The notes beneath the pieces are model-generated. The model was not told the DNA's origin and searched no databases. It saw nothing but the letters and a program-made list of their open reading frames with translations. Below are positions 25,527 through 35,700 of a stretch of DNA of 64,000 nt, in pieces. The first letter of the stretch is position 1. Every line of letters starts with the position of its first letter. This stretch comes from Flavobacterium franklandianum (lineage in GTDB: Bacteria; Bacteroidota; Bacteroidia; Flavobacteriales; Flavobacteriaceae), in contig NZ_VJZR01000004.1 in NCBI RefSeq assembly GCF_007097365.1, positions 62,001 through 126,000 on the forward strand, given 5' to 3'. The position numbers and the translations under genes are program-made.

Positions 25527-28409
25527 ATGATAAATTCACTCAAAATTACATTTTCATTATTTATTTCTCTTAGTTTTTGTCTTGCAGGGTTTTCTCAATC
25601 GGCTCCAAATAGCAAAAATCGAGAACACATTTCTATCGATAAAAATTGGCAATTTGCCTTTGGTCATCCTTTTGATACTGCCAAAGATTTCAATAACGGA
25701 ACGGGTTATTTCTCTTATTTAGCCAAATCCACTTATGGCGACGGTGCGGCTGCCGCGAATTTTGACGATCGTTCTTGGCGAAAACTCGATTTGCCACACG
25801 ATTGGGCAGTCGAACAAGGTTTTAGCGAGAAAGCTAGTTATAGTCATGGATTCAAAAACATTGGAAGACCATTTCCAGAAGCCAGCATCGGTTGGTACCG
25901 AAAAAAAATAAACATTCCCGAAGGCGATTTGGGACGTAGAATCCACATCGCTTTTGATGGTGTTTTTCGCAATTCAACGGTTTGGTTCAACGGACATTAT
26001 TTGGGAATAAATCCATCGGGTTATTTGGGTTTCGAATACGATGTTACCGATTATGTCAATTATGGTGGAGAAAATACTATCGCAGTTCGAGTAGATGCAA
26101 TGATGGAAGAAGGTTGGTTTTACGAAGGAGCCGGAATTTACCGACACGTTTGGTTGAACAAAACCAGTCCATTACACGTTCCATCGGACGGAACTTTTGT
26201 AAGTACAACCAAATTAAATACTAACAATGCTGAACTCACTTCGAAAGTCTTGGTAATTAATGAAGGAAGTAAGTCCCAAAACTTCAAAATTGTACATACT
26301 GTTTTAGATGCAGCTGGAAAATCTATTGCCACTGCAACGATCGATAATCTGAATTTGCGACCAATGGAATCCAAAGAATTTGAAGCCGCATTATCTATTC
26401 TTAATCCAAAACTTTGGTCGGTGGACAATCCGTATTTGCACAAAATGGTTATCAATATTTATGTAGGAACGGAATTAACAGACACACAAACCACCACTTT
26501 CGGAATCCGAACTTTGCGTTTTGATGCCAACGAAGGATTTTTTTTAAACGGAAAACATCTTAAAATAAAAGGAACCAATAACCATCAAGACCATGCAGGA
26601 ATCGGAGCAGCATTGCCTGATGGTTTGCAAGATTTTCGAATTGCTGCTTTAAAATCTTTTGGTTCAAATGCTTATCGTTGTTCGCACAATCCGCCCACTA
26701 CAGAATTATTGGATGCTTGTGACCGACTGGGAATGGTTGTGATTGATGAAACCCGATTAATGGGAATTACAAGCACCCAATTGAGCGAATTAAAAAGAAT
26801 GATGCTTCGAGACAGAAACCATCCTTCTATCATAAGTTGGTCTATAGCCAATGAAGAATGGGGAATTGAAGGCGACATCAAAGGAGCAAGAATGACCAGA
26901 ACCATACAAGATTATGCCAAAACCATCGACACCACAAGAGGAATTACAGCGGGAATTAGTGGTAATTGGGATAACGGAATCGCTACAGTTTTAGACATTG
27001 TGGGCTACAATTATATCAAACACGGAGGAAAAGAAACCACCGACAAACACCATCGTGAATTTCCAAATTTGGCCAGTTGGGGAACCGAAGAAGGCTCCAC
27101 TTTTGCCACACGCGGAATTTATTTTGAAGACAACGAAAAACAATACAAACCCGCTTACGATCTGCCACAATCGGCCAATGCACACAGTATAGAACAAGGT
27201 TGGAAACATTACGATTCTCGCGATTATCTCGCCGGAATGTATATTTGGACCGGTTTTGATTATCGTGGCGAACCCACACCTTACGTTTGGCCTGCAACAG
27301 GCTCTTATTTTGGGATGTTGGATCAATGTGGTTTTTATAAAGACGATGCTTGGTATTTAAAATCGTGGTGGGGAAGCGAACCCGTTTTACACCTTTTACC
27401 CCATTGGAATTGGAAAGGAAAAGAAGGACAACCCATTGATGTTTGGGCTTACAGCAATTGTGATGAAGTAGAATTGTTCCTCAACAAAAAAAGTTTAGGA
27501 AAAAAAACAATGGAAAAAAATGGTCACTTGGAATGGAAAGTCAATTATCAAGCCGGAACGTTGGAAGCCATTGGCTATAAAAACGGCAAGAAATTTCTAA
27601 GCGAAACAGTGAAAACCACTTCCGATGCCGTTGCTCTTGGCTTGCAATCGAATGTAAAAACAATCCAAGCTAATGCTACCGATATCGCAATGATTACCGT
27701 CGATATCAAAGATAAATCAGGCTTGCATGTTCCAACTTCTGAAAACGAAGTAGCCTTTACCATTTCTGGTCCAGGGAAAATAATCGGCGTTGGAAACGGA
27801 AAGCCAACATCTGTAGAACCTGACCAATTTTTGGAACAAAATACGGTTATCAATATTTCAAATCTGAAAGAAAAAATCATTAATTCTATTTTTGATACGG
27901 CTGAAACTGCTGATAATATGGATGTTTCCAATTGGGATTCTGCTTTCAAGGACAGTCGCGACACCATTTTTGGAAAGAAAGCCAAAGCCGTAATCTATCG
28001 TACTGATTTTGATTTACCGGATAATTTCAAGGAGACCAAAATCAATTTGTTCTATAACAGTATCGGGCAATCGCAATCCATTTATATTAATGGAAAACTA
28101 ATTGCAAATGCCCTTCCCGAAAACAAAAAAGGAGACAGTTTTGTATTAGATAAAACCAATCTTCGAGCAGGAAAAAATACAATTACGATTGTTACAACGC
28201 CTTTAATTTACAAGTACAAATGGGGAACAGTAAACACCAATCCGGGAACAATCCAAATCCTCACACCAGCGCCAACTTGGAAACGAACTTTGTTTAGTGG
28301 TTTGGCTCAAGTTATCGTGCAATCGACGGGGGAAACAGGCAAAATTATTTTGACAGCAACAGCAAATGGATTAAAGAAAGCCGAAATAAAAATAAATACA
28401 ACAAAATGA
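25527..28409 (+). CDS. GH2 family beta-glycosidase (beta-galactosidase/beta-mannosidase type), secreted
   Basis: About 960 residues with a signal peptide (FCLAGFSQ). Domain order is the GH2 sugar-binding jellyroll, immunoglobulin-like domain, TIM barrel, DUF4982-like beta domain (WKGKEGQPIDVWAYSNCDEVELFL region), a GH2 C-terminal Big-like domain and a final galactose-binding-like module. Acid/base Glu is in WSIANEEW (about residue 443) and the nucleophile in GTEEGSTFATRG (about 521). The architecture fits Bacteroidota beta-galactosidase-like GH2 enzymes. In this locus, removal of terminal beta-linked galactose or mannose from mannan side chains is likely. I start at the ATG at 25527 because it gives a compact signal peptide; an ATG at 25488 adds 13 residues. 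Confidence 0.87.
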   Translation: MINSLKITFSLFISLSFCLAGFSQSAPNSKNREHISIDKNWQFAFGHPFDTAKDFNNGTGYFSYLAKSTYGDGAAAANFDDRSWRKLDLPHDWAVEQGFSEKASYSHGFKNIGRPFPEASIGWYRKKINIPEGDLGRRIHIAFDGVFRNSTVWFNGHYLGINPSGYLGFEYDVTDYVNYGGENTIAVRVDAMMEEGWFYEGAGIYRHVWLNKTSPLHVPSDGTFVSTTKLNTNNAELTSKVLVINEGSKSQNFKIVHTVLDAAGKSIATATIDNLNLRPMESKEFEAALSILNPKLWSVDNPYLHKMVINIYVGTELTDTQTTTFGIRTLRFDANEGFFLNGKHLKIKGTNNHQDHAGIGAALPDGLQDFRIAALKSFGSNAYRCSHNPPTTELLDACDRLGMVVIDETRLMGITSTQLSELKRMMLRDRNHPSIISWSIANEEWGIEGDIKGARMTRTIQDYAKTIDTTRGITAGISGNWDNGIATVLDIVGYNYIKHGGKETTDKHHREFPNLASWGTEEGSTFATRGIYFEDNEKQYKPAYDLPQSANAHSIEQGWKHYDSRDYLAGMYIWTGFDYRGEPTPYVWPATGSYFGMLDQCGFYKDDAWYLKSWWGSEPVLHLLPHWNWKGKEGQPIDVWAYSNCDEVELFLNKKSLGKKTMEKNGHLEWKVNYQAGTLEAIGYKNGKKFLSETVKTTSDAVALGLQSNVKTIQANATDIAMITVDIKDKSGLHVPTSENEVAFTISGPGKIIGVGNGKPTSVEPDQFLEQNTVINISNLKEKIINSIFDTAETADNMDVSNWDSAFKDSRDTIFGKKAKAVIYRTDFDLPDNFKETKINLFYNSIGQSQSIYINGKLIANALPENKKGDSFVLDKTNLRAGKNTITIVTTPLIYKYKWGTVNTNPGTIQILTPAPTWKRTLFSGLAQVIVQSTGETGKIILTATANGLKKAEIKINTTK

Positions 28410-28465
28410 ATTACCTCTAGATTTGAATTTTCTCCAGCTTTAGTGAATTTCCTGCAGCTTTAGTG

Positions 28466-28598
28466 AATTGCCTCCAACTTTAGCTGGAGGGAAAAGGAAT
28501 GAATGTTAAATTGGCTTTAGCCAAAAGGAATACAATTTTGGATAAAGCCATTCATAACTATTGCAATTTTATTCCTCCAGCTAAAGTTGGAGGCAATT
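28466..28598. repeat. CCTCCAGC/TTGGCTTTAGCC palindromic element, copy C
   Basis: The left outer arm CCTCCAACTTTAGCTGGAGG (28471-28490) is the exact reverse complement of the right outer arm CCTCCAGCTAAAGTTGGAGG (28574-28593). The inner arms are TTGGCTTTAGCCAAAA (28511-28526) and TTTTGGATAAAGCCA (28536-28550). Just to the left (28431-28469) are two decayed half-arms of CAGCTTTAGTGAATT type. The element fills the gap between the GH2 and GH27 genes. Confidence 0.85.
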
Positions 28599-28639
28599 TT
28601 AATCTAAAACAAAATATTATAATTTAACTAAAACATAAA

Positions 28640-29875
28640 ATGAAAAAATTACTCATCACTTTGCTTTTAAGCGGAACAACAATTCTAGGCTTCGCACAAG
28701 GCAACACCCACAAACAAGAATTAGGAAAGTACAAAGGTCTAGCTATGACGCCGCCAATGGGTTGGAATTCTTGGAATACATTTGCCACAAATATCGACGA
28801 AAAATTAGTTAAAGAAACCGCCGATATTATGGTTTCGTCTGGAATGGCGGCAGCGGGTTACAATTATATTGTACTCGATGACGGCTGGATGGCCAAAGAG
28901 CGTGATGAAAATGGCAATTTAATTCCCGATCCTGTAAAATTTCCAAGCGGAATGAAATCCGTAATCGATTATGTGCATTCCAAAGGATTGAAATTTGGGT
29001 TGTACAATTGCGCCGGAACACAAACCTGTGCTGGTTATCCAGGAACTCGAGGATACGAATACCAAGATGCTCGTTTTTATGCCAAATTAGGAATCGATTT
29101 TCTGAAATACGATTGGTGTAATACCGCAGGAATTACTGCCAAAGAAGCTTACAATACAATGAGTAATGCGCTAAAAATGGCTGGAAGACCAATAGTATTT
29201 AGCCTTTGCGAATGGGGAGACAATCAACCGTGGGAATGGGGAGAGCCTGTTGGAAATCTTTGGAGAATTTCGGGCGATATTTATCCTTGCTTCGATTGCG
29301 AATTCAAGCATCCCGAAAATTGGTCGTCTTGGGGATTTATGAAAATTGTCGAAATGAGAAAAGACATTCGGAAATATTCAGGTCCCGACCATTGGAACGA
29401 TTTTGATATGATGGAAGTAGGCAACGAAATGACAACCATCGAAGACCGATCTCATTTTGCAATGTGGTGTATGATGGCTTCTCCGCTAATCGCAGGAAAT
29501 GATTTCCGAAAAATGAAACCAGAAACATTGGCCATTTTAACCAACAAAAATTTAATTGCCGTAAATCAAGACAAATTGGGAATTCAAGGATTCAAATTTA
29601 CGATAGAAGACGGAGTGGAAGTTTGGGTAAAACCTTTGTCCGATGGTGCTTGGGCAGTTACTTTTTTGAACCGAACCGAAGTGGCTAAAAAAATCAATTT
29701 CGATTGGAAGAAAAATTCTATTAAAGATACTGATTTTGGTTACGAAGCCGATTTTAACAAAAACATCTTCAAAATTATAGATCTTTGGAAAAACAAAGAA
29801 GCAGGAACCACCAAAAAGAATTTCACCGCCGATATTGTTGCTCACGATGTTATTACTTTGAAATTAATTCCTTAA
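28640..29875 (+). CDS. GH27 alpha-galactosidase, secreted
   Basis: A 411-residue enzyme with a signal peptide ending at LGFAQ. The GH27 barrel opens with MTPPMGWNSWNTF. The nucleophile is D158 in FLKYDWCN and the acid/base lies in the Asp pair of HWNDFDMME (residues 251-259). CAGTQTCAGYPG and LCEWGDNQPWEW are family blocks with the disulfide cysteines. A C-terminal beta-sandwich covers about residues 320-411. It removes alpha-1,6-galactose from galactomannan or galactoglucomannan, which opens the backbone to the mannanases. It lies 10 bp before the GH5 gene and is probably co-transcribed with it. Confidence 0.94.
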   Translation: MKKLLITLLLSGTTILGFAQGNTHKQELGKYKGLAMTPPMGWNSWNTFATNIDEKLVKETADIMVSSGMAAAGYNYIVLDDGWMAKERDENGNLIPDPVKFPSGMKSVIDYVHSKGLKFGLYNCAGTQTCAGYPGTRGYEYQDARFYAKLGIDFLKYDWCNTAGITAKEAYNTMSNALKMAGRPIVFSLCEWGDNQPWEWGEPVGNLWRISGDIYPCFDCEFKHPENWSSWGFMKIVEMRKDIRKYSGPDHWNDFDMMEVGNEMTTIEDRSHFAMWCMMASPLIAGNDFRKMKPETLAILTNKNLIAVNQDKLGIQGFKFTIEDGVEVWVKPLSDGAWAVTFLNRTEVAKKINFDWKKNSIKDTDFGYEADFNKNIFKIIDLWKNKEAGTTKKNFTADIVAHDVITLKLIP

Positions 29876-29885
29876 TTTAGTAAAT

Positions 29886-30851
29886 ATGAACTTCAAATCT
29901 AAAATTATTTTGCTTTTGCTTGTCTTGAATTGTAGTTTTGCAAACGCACAATTTGTCAAAGAACACGGACAGCTTAGCGTAAAAGGAACACAGTTAGTAG
30001 ATAAAAATGGAGAGGCTATTGTGTTGCGCGGACTAAGTTTCGGATGGCACAATTGGTGGGGAAAATTTTACAATAAAGAGGTAGTCAAAACGCTTCATAA
30101 CGATTGGAATGCCAATGTTTTGAGAGTTGCTATGGGAGTAGATGCTGACCAAAATTGTTTTATTCAGAGTCCAGAAGATTCCAAAGCAAAGATTGAAGCA
30201 GTTATAAAAGAAGCTATAAAACAGGACATTTATGTAATAATTGATTTTCATAGCCATAACATTCATCTTAAAGAAGCTAAAATTTTCTTTGACGAAATGT
30301 CAAAAAAATACGGAAAATATCCTCATATAATTTACGAAGTTTTCAATGAACCAAATGATGAATCTTGGGCAGAAGTAAAGGTATATTCAGAAGAAGTTAT
30401 TAAAGTGATAAGGGCAAATGATCCAAAAAATATTATCCTTGTGGGTAGTCCACATTGGGATCAAGACATTCATTTACCAGCCAAAGACCCAATTTTAGGT
30501 TTCGATAATTTAATGTACACGATGCATTTTTATGCGGGCACTCACGGAAAATGGTTGAGAGACCGAACCGATGAAGCCATAAAAAGTGGTTTGCCTATTT
30601 TTGTTTCAGAATCGGCTGGAATGGAAGCATCGGGTGATGGCCCATTAGATTACAAGTCGTGGCAAGAATATATTGATTGGATGGAAGAAAGGAAAATAAG
30701 TTGGATTACTTGGTCAGTTTCTAGCAAAGTCGAAACCTGTTCGTTTCTTAAACCATATGCAAATTCAAACGGAAATTGGAAAGATACCGATATACAAGAA
30801 TCAGGTTTGAAAACGCGGGAATATTTGCGAAAATATAATGCAAAACAATAA
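29886..30851 (+). CDS. GH5 (subfamily 2-like) endo-beta-1,4-glucanase, secreted
   Basis: A 321-residue single-domain secreted enzyme; the signal peptide ends near SFANA. The TIM barrel shows the bacterial GH5_2 cellulase pattern: GLSFGWHNWW near the start, YVIIDFHSH, acid/base E155 in YEVFNEPND, YTMHFYAGTHG and nucleophile E242 in IFVSESAGMEASG. The substrate is probably beta-1,4-glucan or glucomannan, cutting glucose-containing stretches of the backbone that mannanases leave. It is the shortest endo-enzyme in the locus and has no binding module. Confidence 0.9.
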   Translation: MNFKSKIILLLLVLNCSFANAQFVKEHGQLSVKGTQLVDKNGEAIVLRGLSFGWHNWWGKFYNKEVVKTLHNDWNANVLRVAMGVDADQNCFIQSPEDSKAKIEAVIKEAIKQDIYVIIDFHSHNIHLKEAKIFFDEMSKKYGKYPHIIYEVFNEPNDESWAEVKVYSEEVIKVIRANDPKNIILVGSPHWDQDIHLPAKDPILGFDNLMYTMHFYAGTHGKWLRDRTDEAIKSGLPIFVSESAGMEASGDGPLDYKSWQEYIDWMEERKISWITWSVSSKVETCSFLKPYANSNGNWKDTDIQESGLKTREYLRKYNAKQ

Positions 30852-30925
30852 TAAAAAGTAAATTAAATTCCCATAATTTTATAATCTTTGTGATTTGTAT
30901 ATTTATTGAAAAAAGGTAGCTACAA

Positions 30926-31690
30926 ATGAGCAAAAGAAGAATTGGAATTATGGGAGCTATGCCCGAAGAAATTGAAGGCGTTGTGGCATTACTTTCGGAT
31001 TGCGTTGAATCATCAATGGGGAAACGAACCTATTTTTCGGGACAATTGAATGGAATAGAAACTGTAGTGGTTTTTTCGAGATGGGGAAAAGTCGCTGCTG
31101 CAACAACAGCAACTACATTAATTCACGAATTTAAAATCACTGAATTACTTTTTACAGGAGTTGCCGGAGCCATTAGCTCTGAACTAAAAATTTGTGACAT
31201 CGTTTTGGGTAAAAGATTAATTCAACACGACATGGATGCAAGACCATTGATGAACCAATATGAAATTCCGTTGCTATCCAAAACTTATTTTGAAAGTGAT
31301 GCAACTCATTTGGTTATTGCATCAAAAGCAATACAGACAGTATTTGAAAATAAAAGTTTGCATTCGGTTATTGGAGAAAACGATTTGGTGGAATTCAATA
31401 TTTCGCAACCCAAATTATTCATTGGAGATATTGCCAGCGGAGATCAATTTTTCTCTTCTAATGAACAAAAAGTCAACCTCAATACACAATTACCAAATGT
31501 ACTTTGCGTAGAAATGGAAGGAGCAGCAGTAGCCCAAGTTTGTTATGAATATGAAATTCCCTTTAGTATAATTCGAACCATCTCAGACATTGCAGACGAG
31601 ACCGCACACATTGATTTCCCCTCTTTTATAAAAAAAATATCAAGTAAATATGCTGCTGAGATTATTAAAAATATTTACAATCAGATGTGA
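30926..31690 (+). CDS. mtnN: 5'-methylthioadenosine/S-adenosylhomocysteine nucleosidase
   Basis: A 254-residue cytoplasmic nucleoside hydrolase. It cleaves adenine from methylthioadenosine and S-adenosylhomocysteine in methionine salvage and the activated-methyl cycle. Family marks are IGIMGAMPEEIE at the start, LLFTGVAGAIS, CVEMEGAAVAQV (binding Glu residues) and the catalytic Asp in TISDIADE. It is a housekeeping gene, unrelated in function to the glycan genes. Its possible link to the window's radical SAM enzymes (HydE, HydG) is that these also make deoxyadenosine, which some MTANs hydrolyse, but it is far from that operon. Confidence 0.92.
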   Translation: MSKRRIGIMGAMPEEIEGVVALLSDCVESSMGKRTYFSGQLNGIETVVVFSRWGKVAAATTATTLIHEFKITELLFTGVAGAISSELKICDIVLGKRLIQHDMDARPLMNQYEIPLLSKTYFESDATHLVIASKAIQTVFENKSLHSVIGENDLVEFNISQPKLFIGDIASGDQFFSSNEQKVNLNTQLPNVLCVEMEGAAVAQVCYEYEIPFSIIRTISDIADETAHIDFPSFIKKISSKYAAEIIKNIYNQM

Positions 31691-31728
31691 AATGGTTCGA
31701 ATTTGGTGAAAAGAATTTGGCAATTAAT

Positions 31729-32109
31729 TTACGCCAAAACATGCGACGCCAAAACCATATGAACGTCATAAACATTCACCGATTTATTAAATTGCTTCAC
31801 AATACTTGGATGAGTTTCACTTGAAACCCAAATTTTAAGTTCTGCCTCCAAGTCGAAAGTGCCTGCTGTTTCGATGCTAAATCTGGAGATACTTTTATAA
31901 GTAATGGATTTGTATTCAATTTTGCTAGCAGTTATGCCTTGTTTTTCTATCAAAATCAGACGCTTGGTGGTGAAGATAAATACATCGCGAATGAGTTTGA
32001 AACCCAACTCAATTTCTTCGCCTTCGATTAATAATTTACCATAATCTTTGATTAAACTTTCTTGGCTTACCGCTCCTGCGTTGCCTATTAATGCTGAAAA
32101 AAATCCCAT
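31729..32109 (-). CDS. Bacterial PH-domain protein
   Basis: A 126-residue soluble protein that looks like a single bacterial pleckstrin-homology domain of the bPH_1 type: LLIEGEEIELGFKLIRDVFIFTTKRLILIEKQG followed in the fold by YKSITYKSISRFSIETAGTF is the characteristic strand pattern (positions about 27-85). Small proteins of this family are widespread and mostly without known role. It converges with the nucleosidase gene (38-bp gap). Confidence 0.8.
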   Translation of the reverse strand: MGFFSALIGNAGAVSQESLIKDYGKLLIEGEEIELGFKLIRDVFIFTTKRLILIEKQGITASKIEYKSITYKSISRFSIETAGTFDLEAELKIWVSSETHPSIVKQFNKSVNVYDVHMVLASHVLA

Positions 32110-32796
32110 AATTTTGTTTTTTTTTGATGTTTTTAAAAACTGGTTTTACAAAATTACTACAAATAAGTGAATAATAGTCGAATTTTTCTTAGGGTTTCAA
32201 AAGAGGTTTTTACTGCAATCAATAGACTTTTGCACGAGGAAGAAGAAAAAGAGGATGAGTATTATGGTGAAATAAATCACTAACTGAAGCGCAATTCGCA
32301 AGACATCAAATGAAATGTGCATTTACCACAAGAAACAGATAGGAATATTTTATACCTAACAAATGGAATTTATATAATTTTTTATTCTTTAATAAAATTA
32401 TTGTTAAAAAAAAATAATTTTATCACAATTTTTCATTTAATTTACAATTCAATAATTGATATAGTAAAAAATCTGTTATTTTTTTCAATTATTTTTTTCG
32501 CCCCATTCTTTTTATTATTTACGGATTCCCTTAGCTGATTAAATTTTGAATCAGATTTTTTTTGGGAAATGAATATTGTTTTTTTAAGTAAAACTTACCA
32601 TAACCTTCAATGGTAAACTAAAAATGCATAATTGCACAACTTGTTCTGTGATTTTAGAAATAGAAATAAATGAATCAACTCCTGCAATATATTTTAAATT
32701 TTATTCAGCAAGTCAAGTATTTGTCTGCCGAAGATAAAATTTCCCTTACCAGTACTTTTAGTATTCAATTGCCAACTACAATCTAAATATAGCATT
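32110..32796. other. 687-bp intergenic region with gene remnants
   Basis: No full gene is supported. A 38-codon frame with a GTG start at 32167 (stop at 32281-32283) reads INRLLHEEEEKEDEYYG near its end, which looks like real protein, but it is too short to name and has a stop just upstream; it may be a remnant. Positions 32270-32319 resemble part of the ACR3 gene in this window (listed separately). The rest, to 32796, is AT-rich and must hold the promoter of the first kinase gene. Confidence 0.5.
32270..32319. pseudogene. Possible ACR3 gene fragment (fossil)
   Basis: Fifty bases align without gaps to 46048-46097, inside the arsenite pump gene, with 43 identities by my count, including an unbroken 16-base block GAAGCGCAATTCGCAA. 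In the pump gene this segment is antisense to the codons for the [14 protein letters not shown] transmembrane stretch. No longer similarity is evident on either side. Confidence 0.35.
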
Positions 32797-35700
32797 ATGA
32801 AAAAACTATTTCTTATTATTTTATTGGTAAGTTTTCAGGCGTTTTTCACGCCCGTTTCAGCACAACTTAATCCTAATAATCTTAGCTTTTATAATGAATT
32901 ACAAGGCGTTCTTATCAGGGATATTATTACTGACAAGTCAGGTGTTGTTTGGATTGCATCCGATAATGGACTCGTGCGTTACGATGGTTACGAATACAAA
33001 CATTATGATGTTGATCCCAAAGATTCAAAAACAATGGGCAGTATTTTACCTAATAAACTATTTGAGGCTCAGGATGGACATATTTGGATTGGCTCTTCAG
33101 ATAATGTATTGAGTGAATTCAATCCAGTTACTAAAACATTTAAGAATTATAATTTCTCAAAACTAACTGATTTTCCTTTTGGTGAACGAGTTGTAATAAC
33201 TACTATAAATGAGGATTTAGAAGGTAGAATTTATTTTGGGGCTTGGGGTAAATTTGGTAGTATAGGAAACCATACTATTTTCTATAAAGACAAAAACAAG
33301 GAACAGCTCCAACGCTATGATTCCCCAAATAAGGTGGAAATAAAAAGTATTTATCAAGCTACCACAGACAAATTGGGCAATATTTGGGTTTTTGCTTCCA
33401 ATGGTTTTTTTAGGATTGATAACAATAAAAATATCCATAAAGAAAATTGGCCAATAGCTGAATTTCTAACTGATAAATACTATAGTACAATCATAAGTGA
33501 TGCTAAAGGCAATATATGGATGGCTTCAAGCAATAACATTTATTCTATTCTTAGTGTATGGAATCCCAATTCCGGTAAAATTAAATCCTATCCTTTGAAA
33601 CAAGCTAATGATAAAGTTCCGCTTTTTTTAAATGAAATGGAGATGGATTCAAAAGGAAATATATGGATTGGAACAAATAAAGGCTTAGGGTATTTTCAAT
33701 TAAAAAAGGAACAATTTCAAATATTGAAAGAAAGTGAAGATCCAAAAATGGCAAAAGTTGAAGTCTACTGTCTTCATTTGGATTCCTTCGATAATATTTG
33801 GATGGGAACACCCTCTCAGGGATTACTTAGATATGCAAATAAAGCCGTATTGAAATCCTATGTTTACAAAAAAGAGGATAAAAACTCCATTTCATTTGGC
33901 TGGGTCAATAAAATGTTTGAAAAAAGAGAGGGTAAAGTTTGGATTACTTCAGAAAGGGGACTTAATGAATTTGATCCTAAAAATAATTCTTTAACACCAT
34001 ATTCTTTTGCCGATATTCTGCCTGGATTTGAAAATTGTTCCGCAATTGGTGAATTCTCTCCATACGAGATTCTCATCCAAACGAATAAAGGGTATTTCCT
34101 TTTTAATACAATTACTAAAATTTGTAAAAAAACTATACTAGATCCTAAACTAGCTAAACTACATATTTTTAATTTAAAAAAGGACAGTAGGGACAATCAA
34201 TGGTATTGTACAACTGAGGGGGCTTTTTTGAAAAGAAAAAATAGTAAGACATTACAACATTTCGATTTAAGTAAACTTCCGGGTTCCAATACTTCAAGTA
34301 ACTCAGTAAACAATATTTATGATAGTTCAAAATTTGGAATATGGTTGCTGACTGATAACGGATTGTTTCTGTATAATTATTCTACAGCTAAAGTGGAACG
34401 ATACGGATTTGACCCCAAAAAAGGAGATGTTTTAAAATCACAAGACATCAATTCACTATATGTAGATAAAGAAGGAATACTATGGGTTGGGACTTGGAAT
34501 GGTGGTCTTAATAAATACAATACCAAAACTGGAAAAATTAAATACTATACCATTAAGGATGGTTTACCTTCTATGGGTATTCAGGGTATTTTACCCGACG
34601 AAAAAAACAAGGCGCTTTGGCTTAGTACCTTTGAAGGAATGAGTAGATTCAGTTTAAAAGAAGAGCAATTTAACAACTTTTCGATGGAAGATGGGATTCA
34701 AGGACGATTGTTTGCAGATGGATCTTATCTCAAAACTTCGAACGGATTGATGATTTTTGGGGGTCAAACCGGGATTACAGTATTTAATCCTAATGATATT
34801 ACAAAGAATTCAACGCCACCAAAAGTGTTTATCACCGATTTTAAAATTGGAGAATTATCAATTTTTGTGAACAATGATTCATTGGCAAAGAATGTACCCT
34901 ATAAGTCGAAAAATATTGTGCTCAATTTCAATCAGAACAACATTTCTATAAATTATATAGGAATACATTATGCCAATCCTGCGAGTAATAAATTTGCCTA
35001 TAAACTCGAGAACTATGATGACAACTGGCGTGAAGTAGGAACTGTTCGTATGGCATATTATTATAATTTGCCGCCAGGCGACTATACTTTTAGAGTAAAA
35101 GCAGCCAACAGTAATGGCGTTTGGAATGAAACGGGTGCTTCCATTCATTTCAGTATTACACCACCTTGGTGGAGTACTTGGTGGGCTTATACAATTTACG
35201 GTTTGCTTTTTATAATTGTAATATTTTCAATTGACCGATTCCAACGAAAACGACTTCTTGAAAAACAGCGTGTAATGGCCAAAGAAATTGAACTGGCTCA
35301 AGCCAAAGAAATTGAGGTAGCCTATCATAAATTGAAAGAAACCCAATCCCAACTCATACAATCTGAGAAAATGGCATCTCTGGGAGAACTGACAGCCGGA
35401 ATTGCTCACGAAATCCAAAATCCGTTAAATTTTGTCAATAATTTCTCAGAAGTAAGTATGGAATTGATTGACGAAATGGAAGCCGAAATAGCAAAAGGAG
35501 ATGCGGCCGAAGCTAAAACAATAGCCAATGACATCAAACAAAATTTGGAAAAAATAAACTATCACGGCAAACGTGCCGATGGTATCGTGAAAGGAATGTT
35601 ACAACACAGCCGATCCGGAAACAATGTAAAAGAATCCACTGATATAAATGTGCTAGCCGATGAATATTTAAGACTGGCTTATCACGGACTTCGCGCCAAA

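Noticed and set aside
5800-30851. A classical SusC/SusD polysaccharide utilisation locus
   Set aside because: I looked for the TonB-plug region of SusC and for SusD-type lipoproteins in all frames and saw neither in this window.
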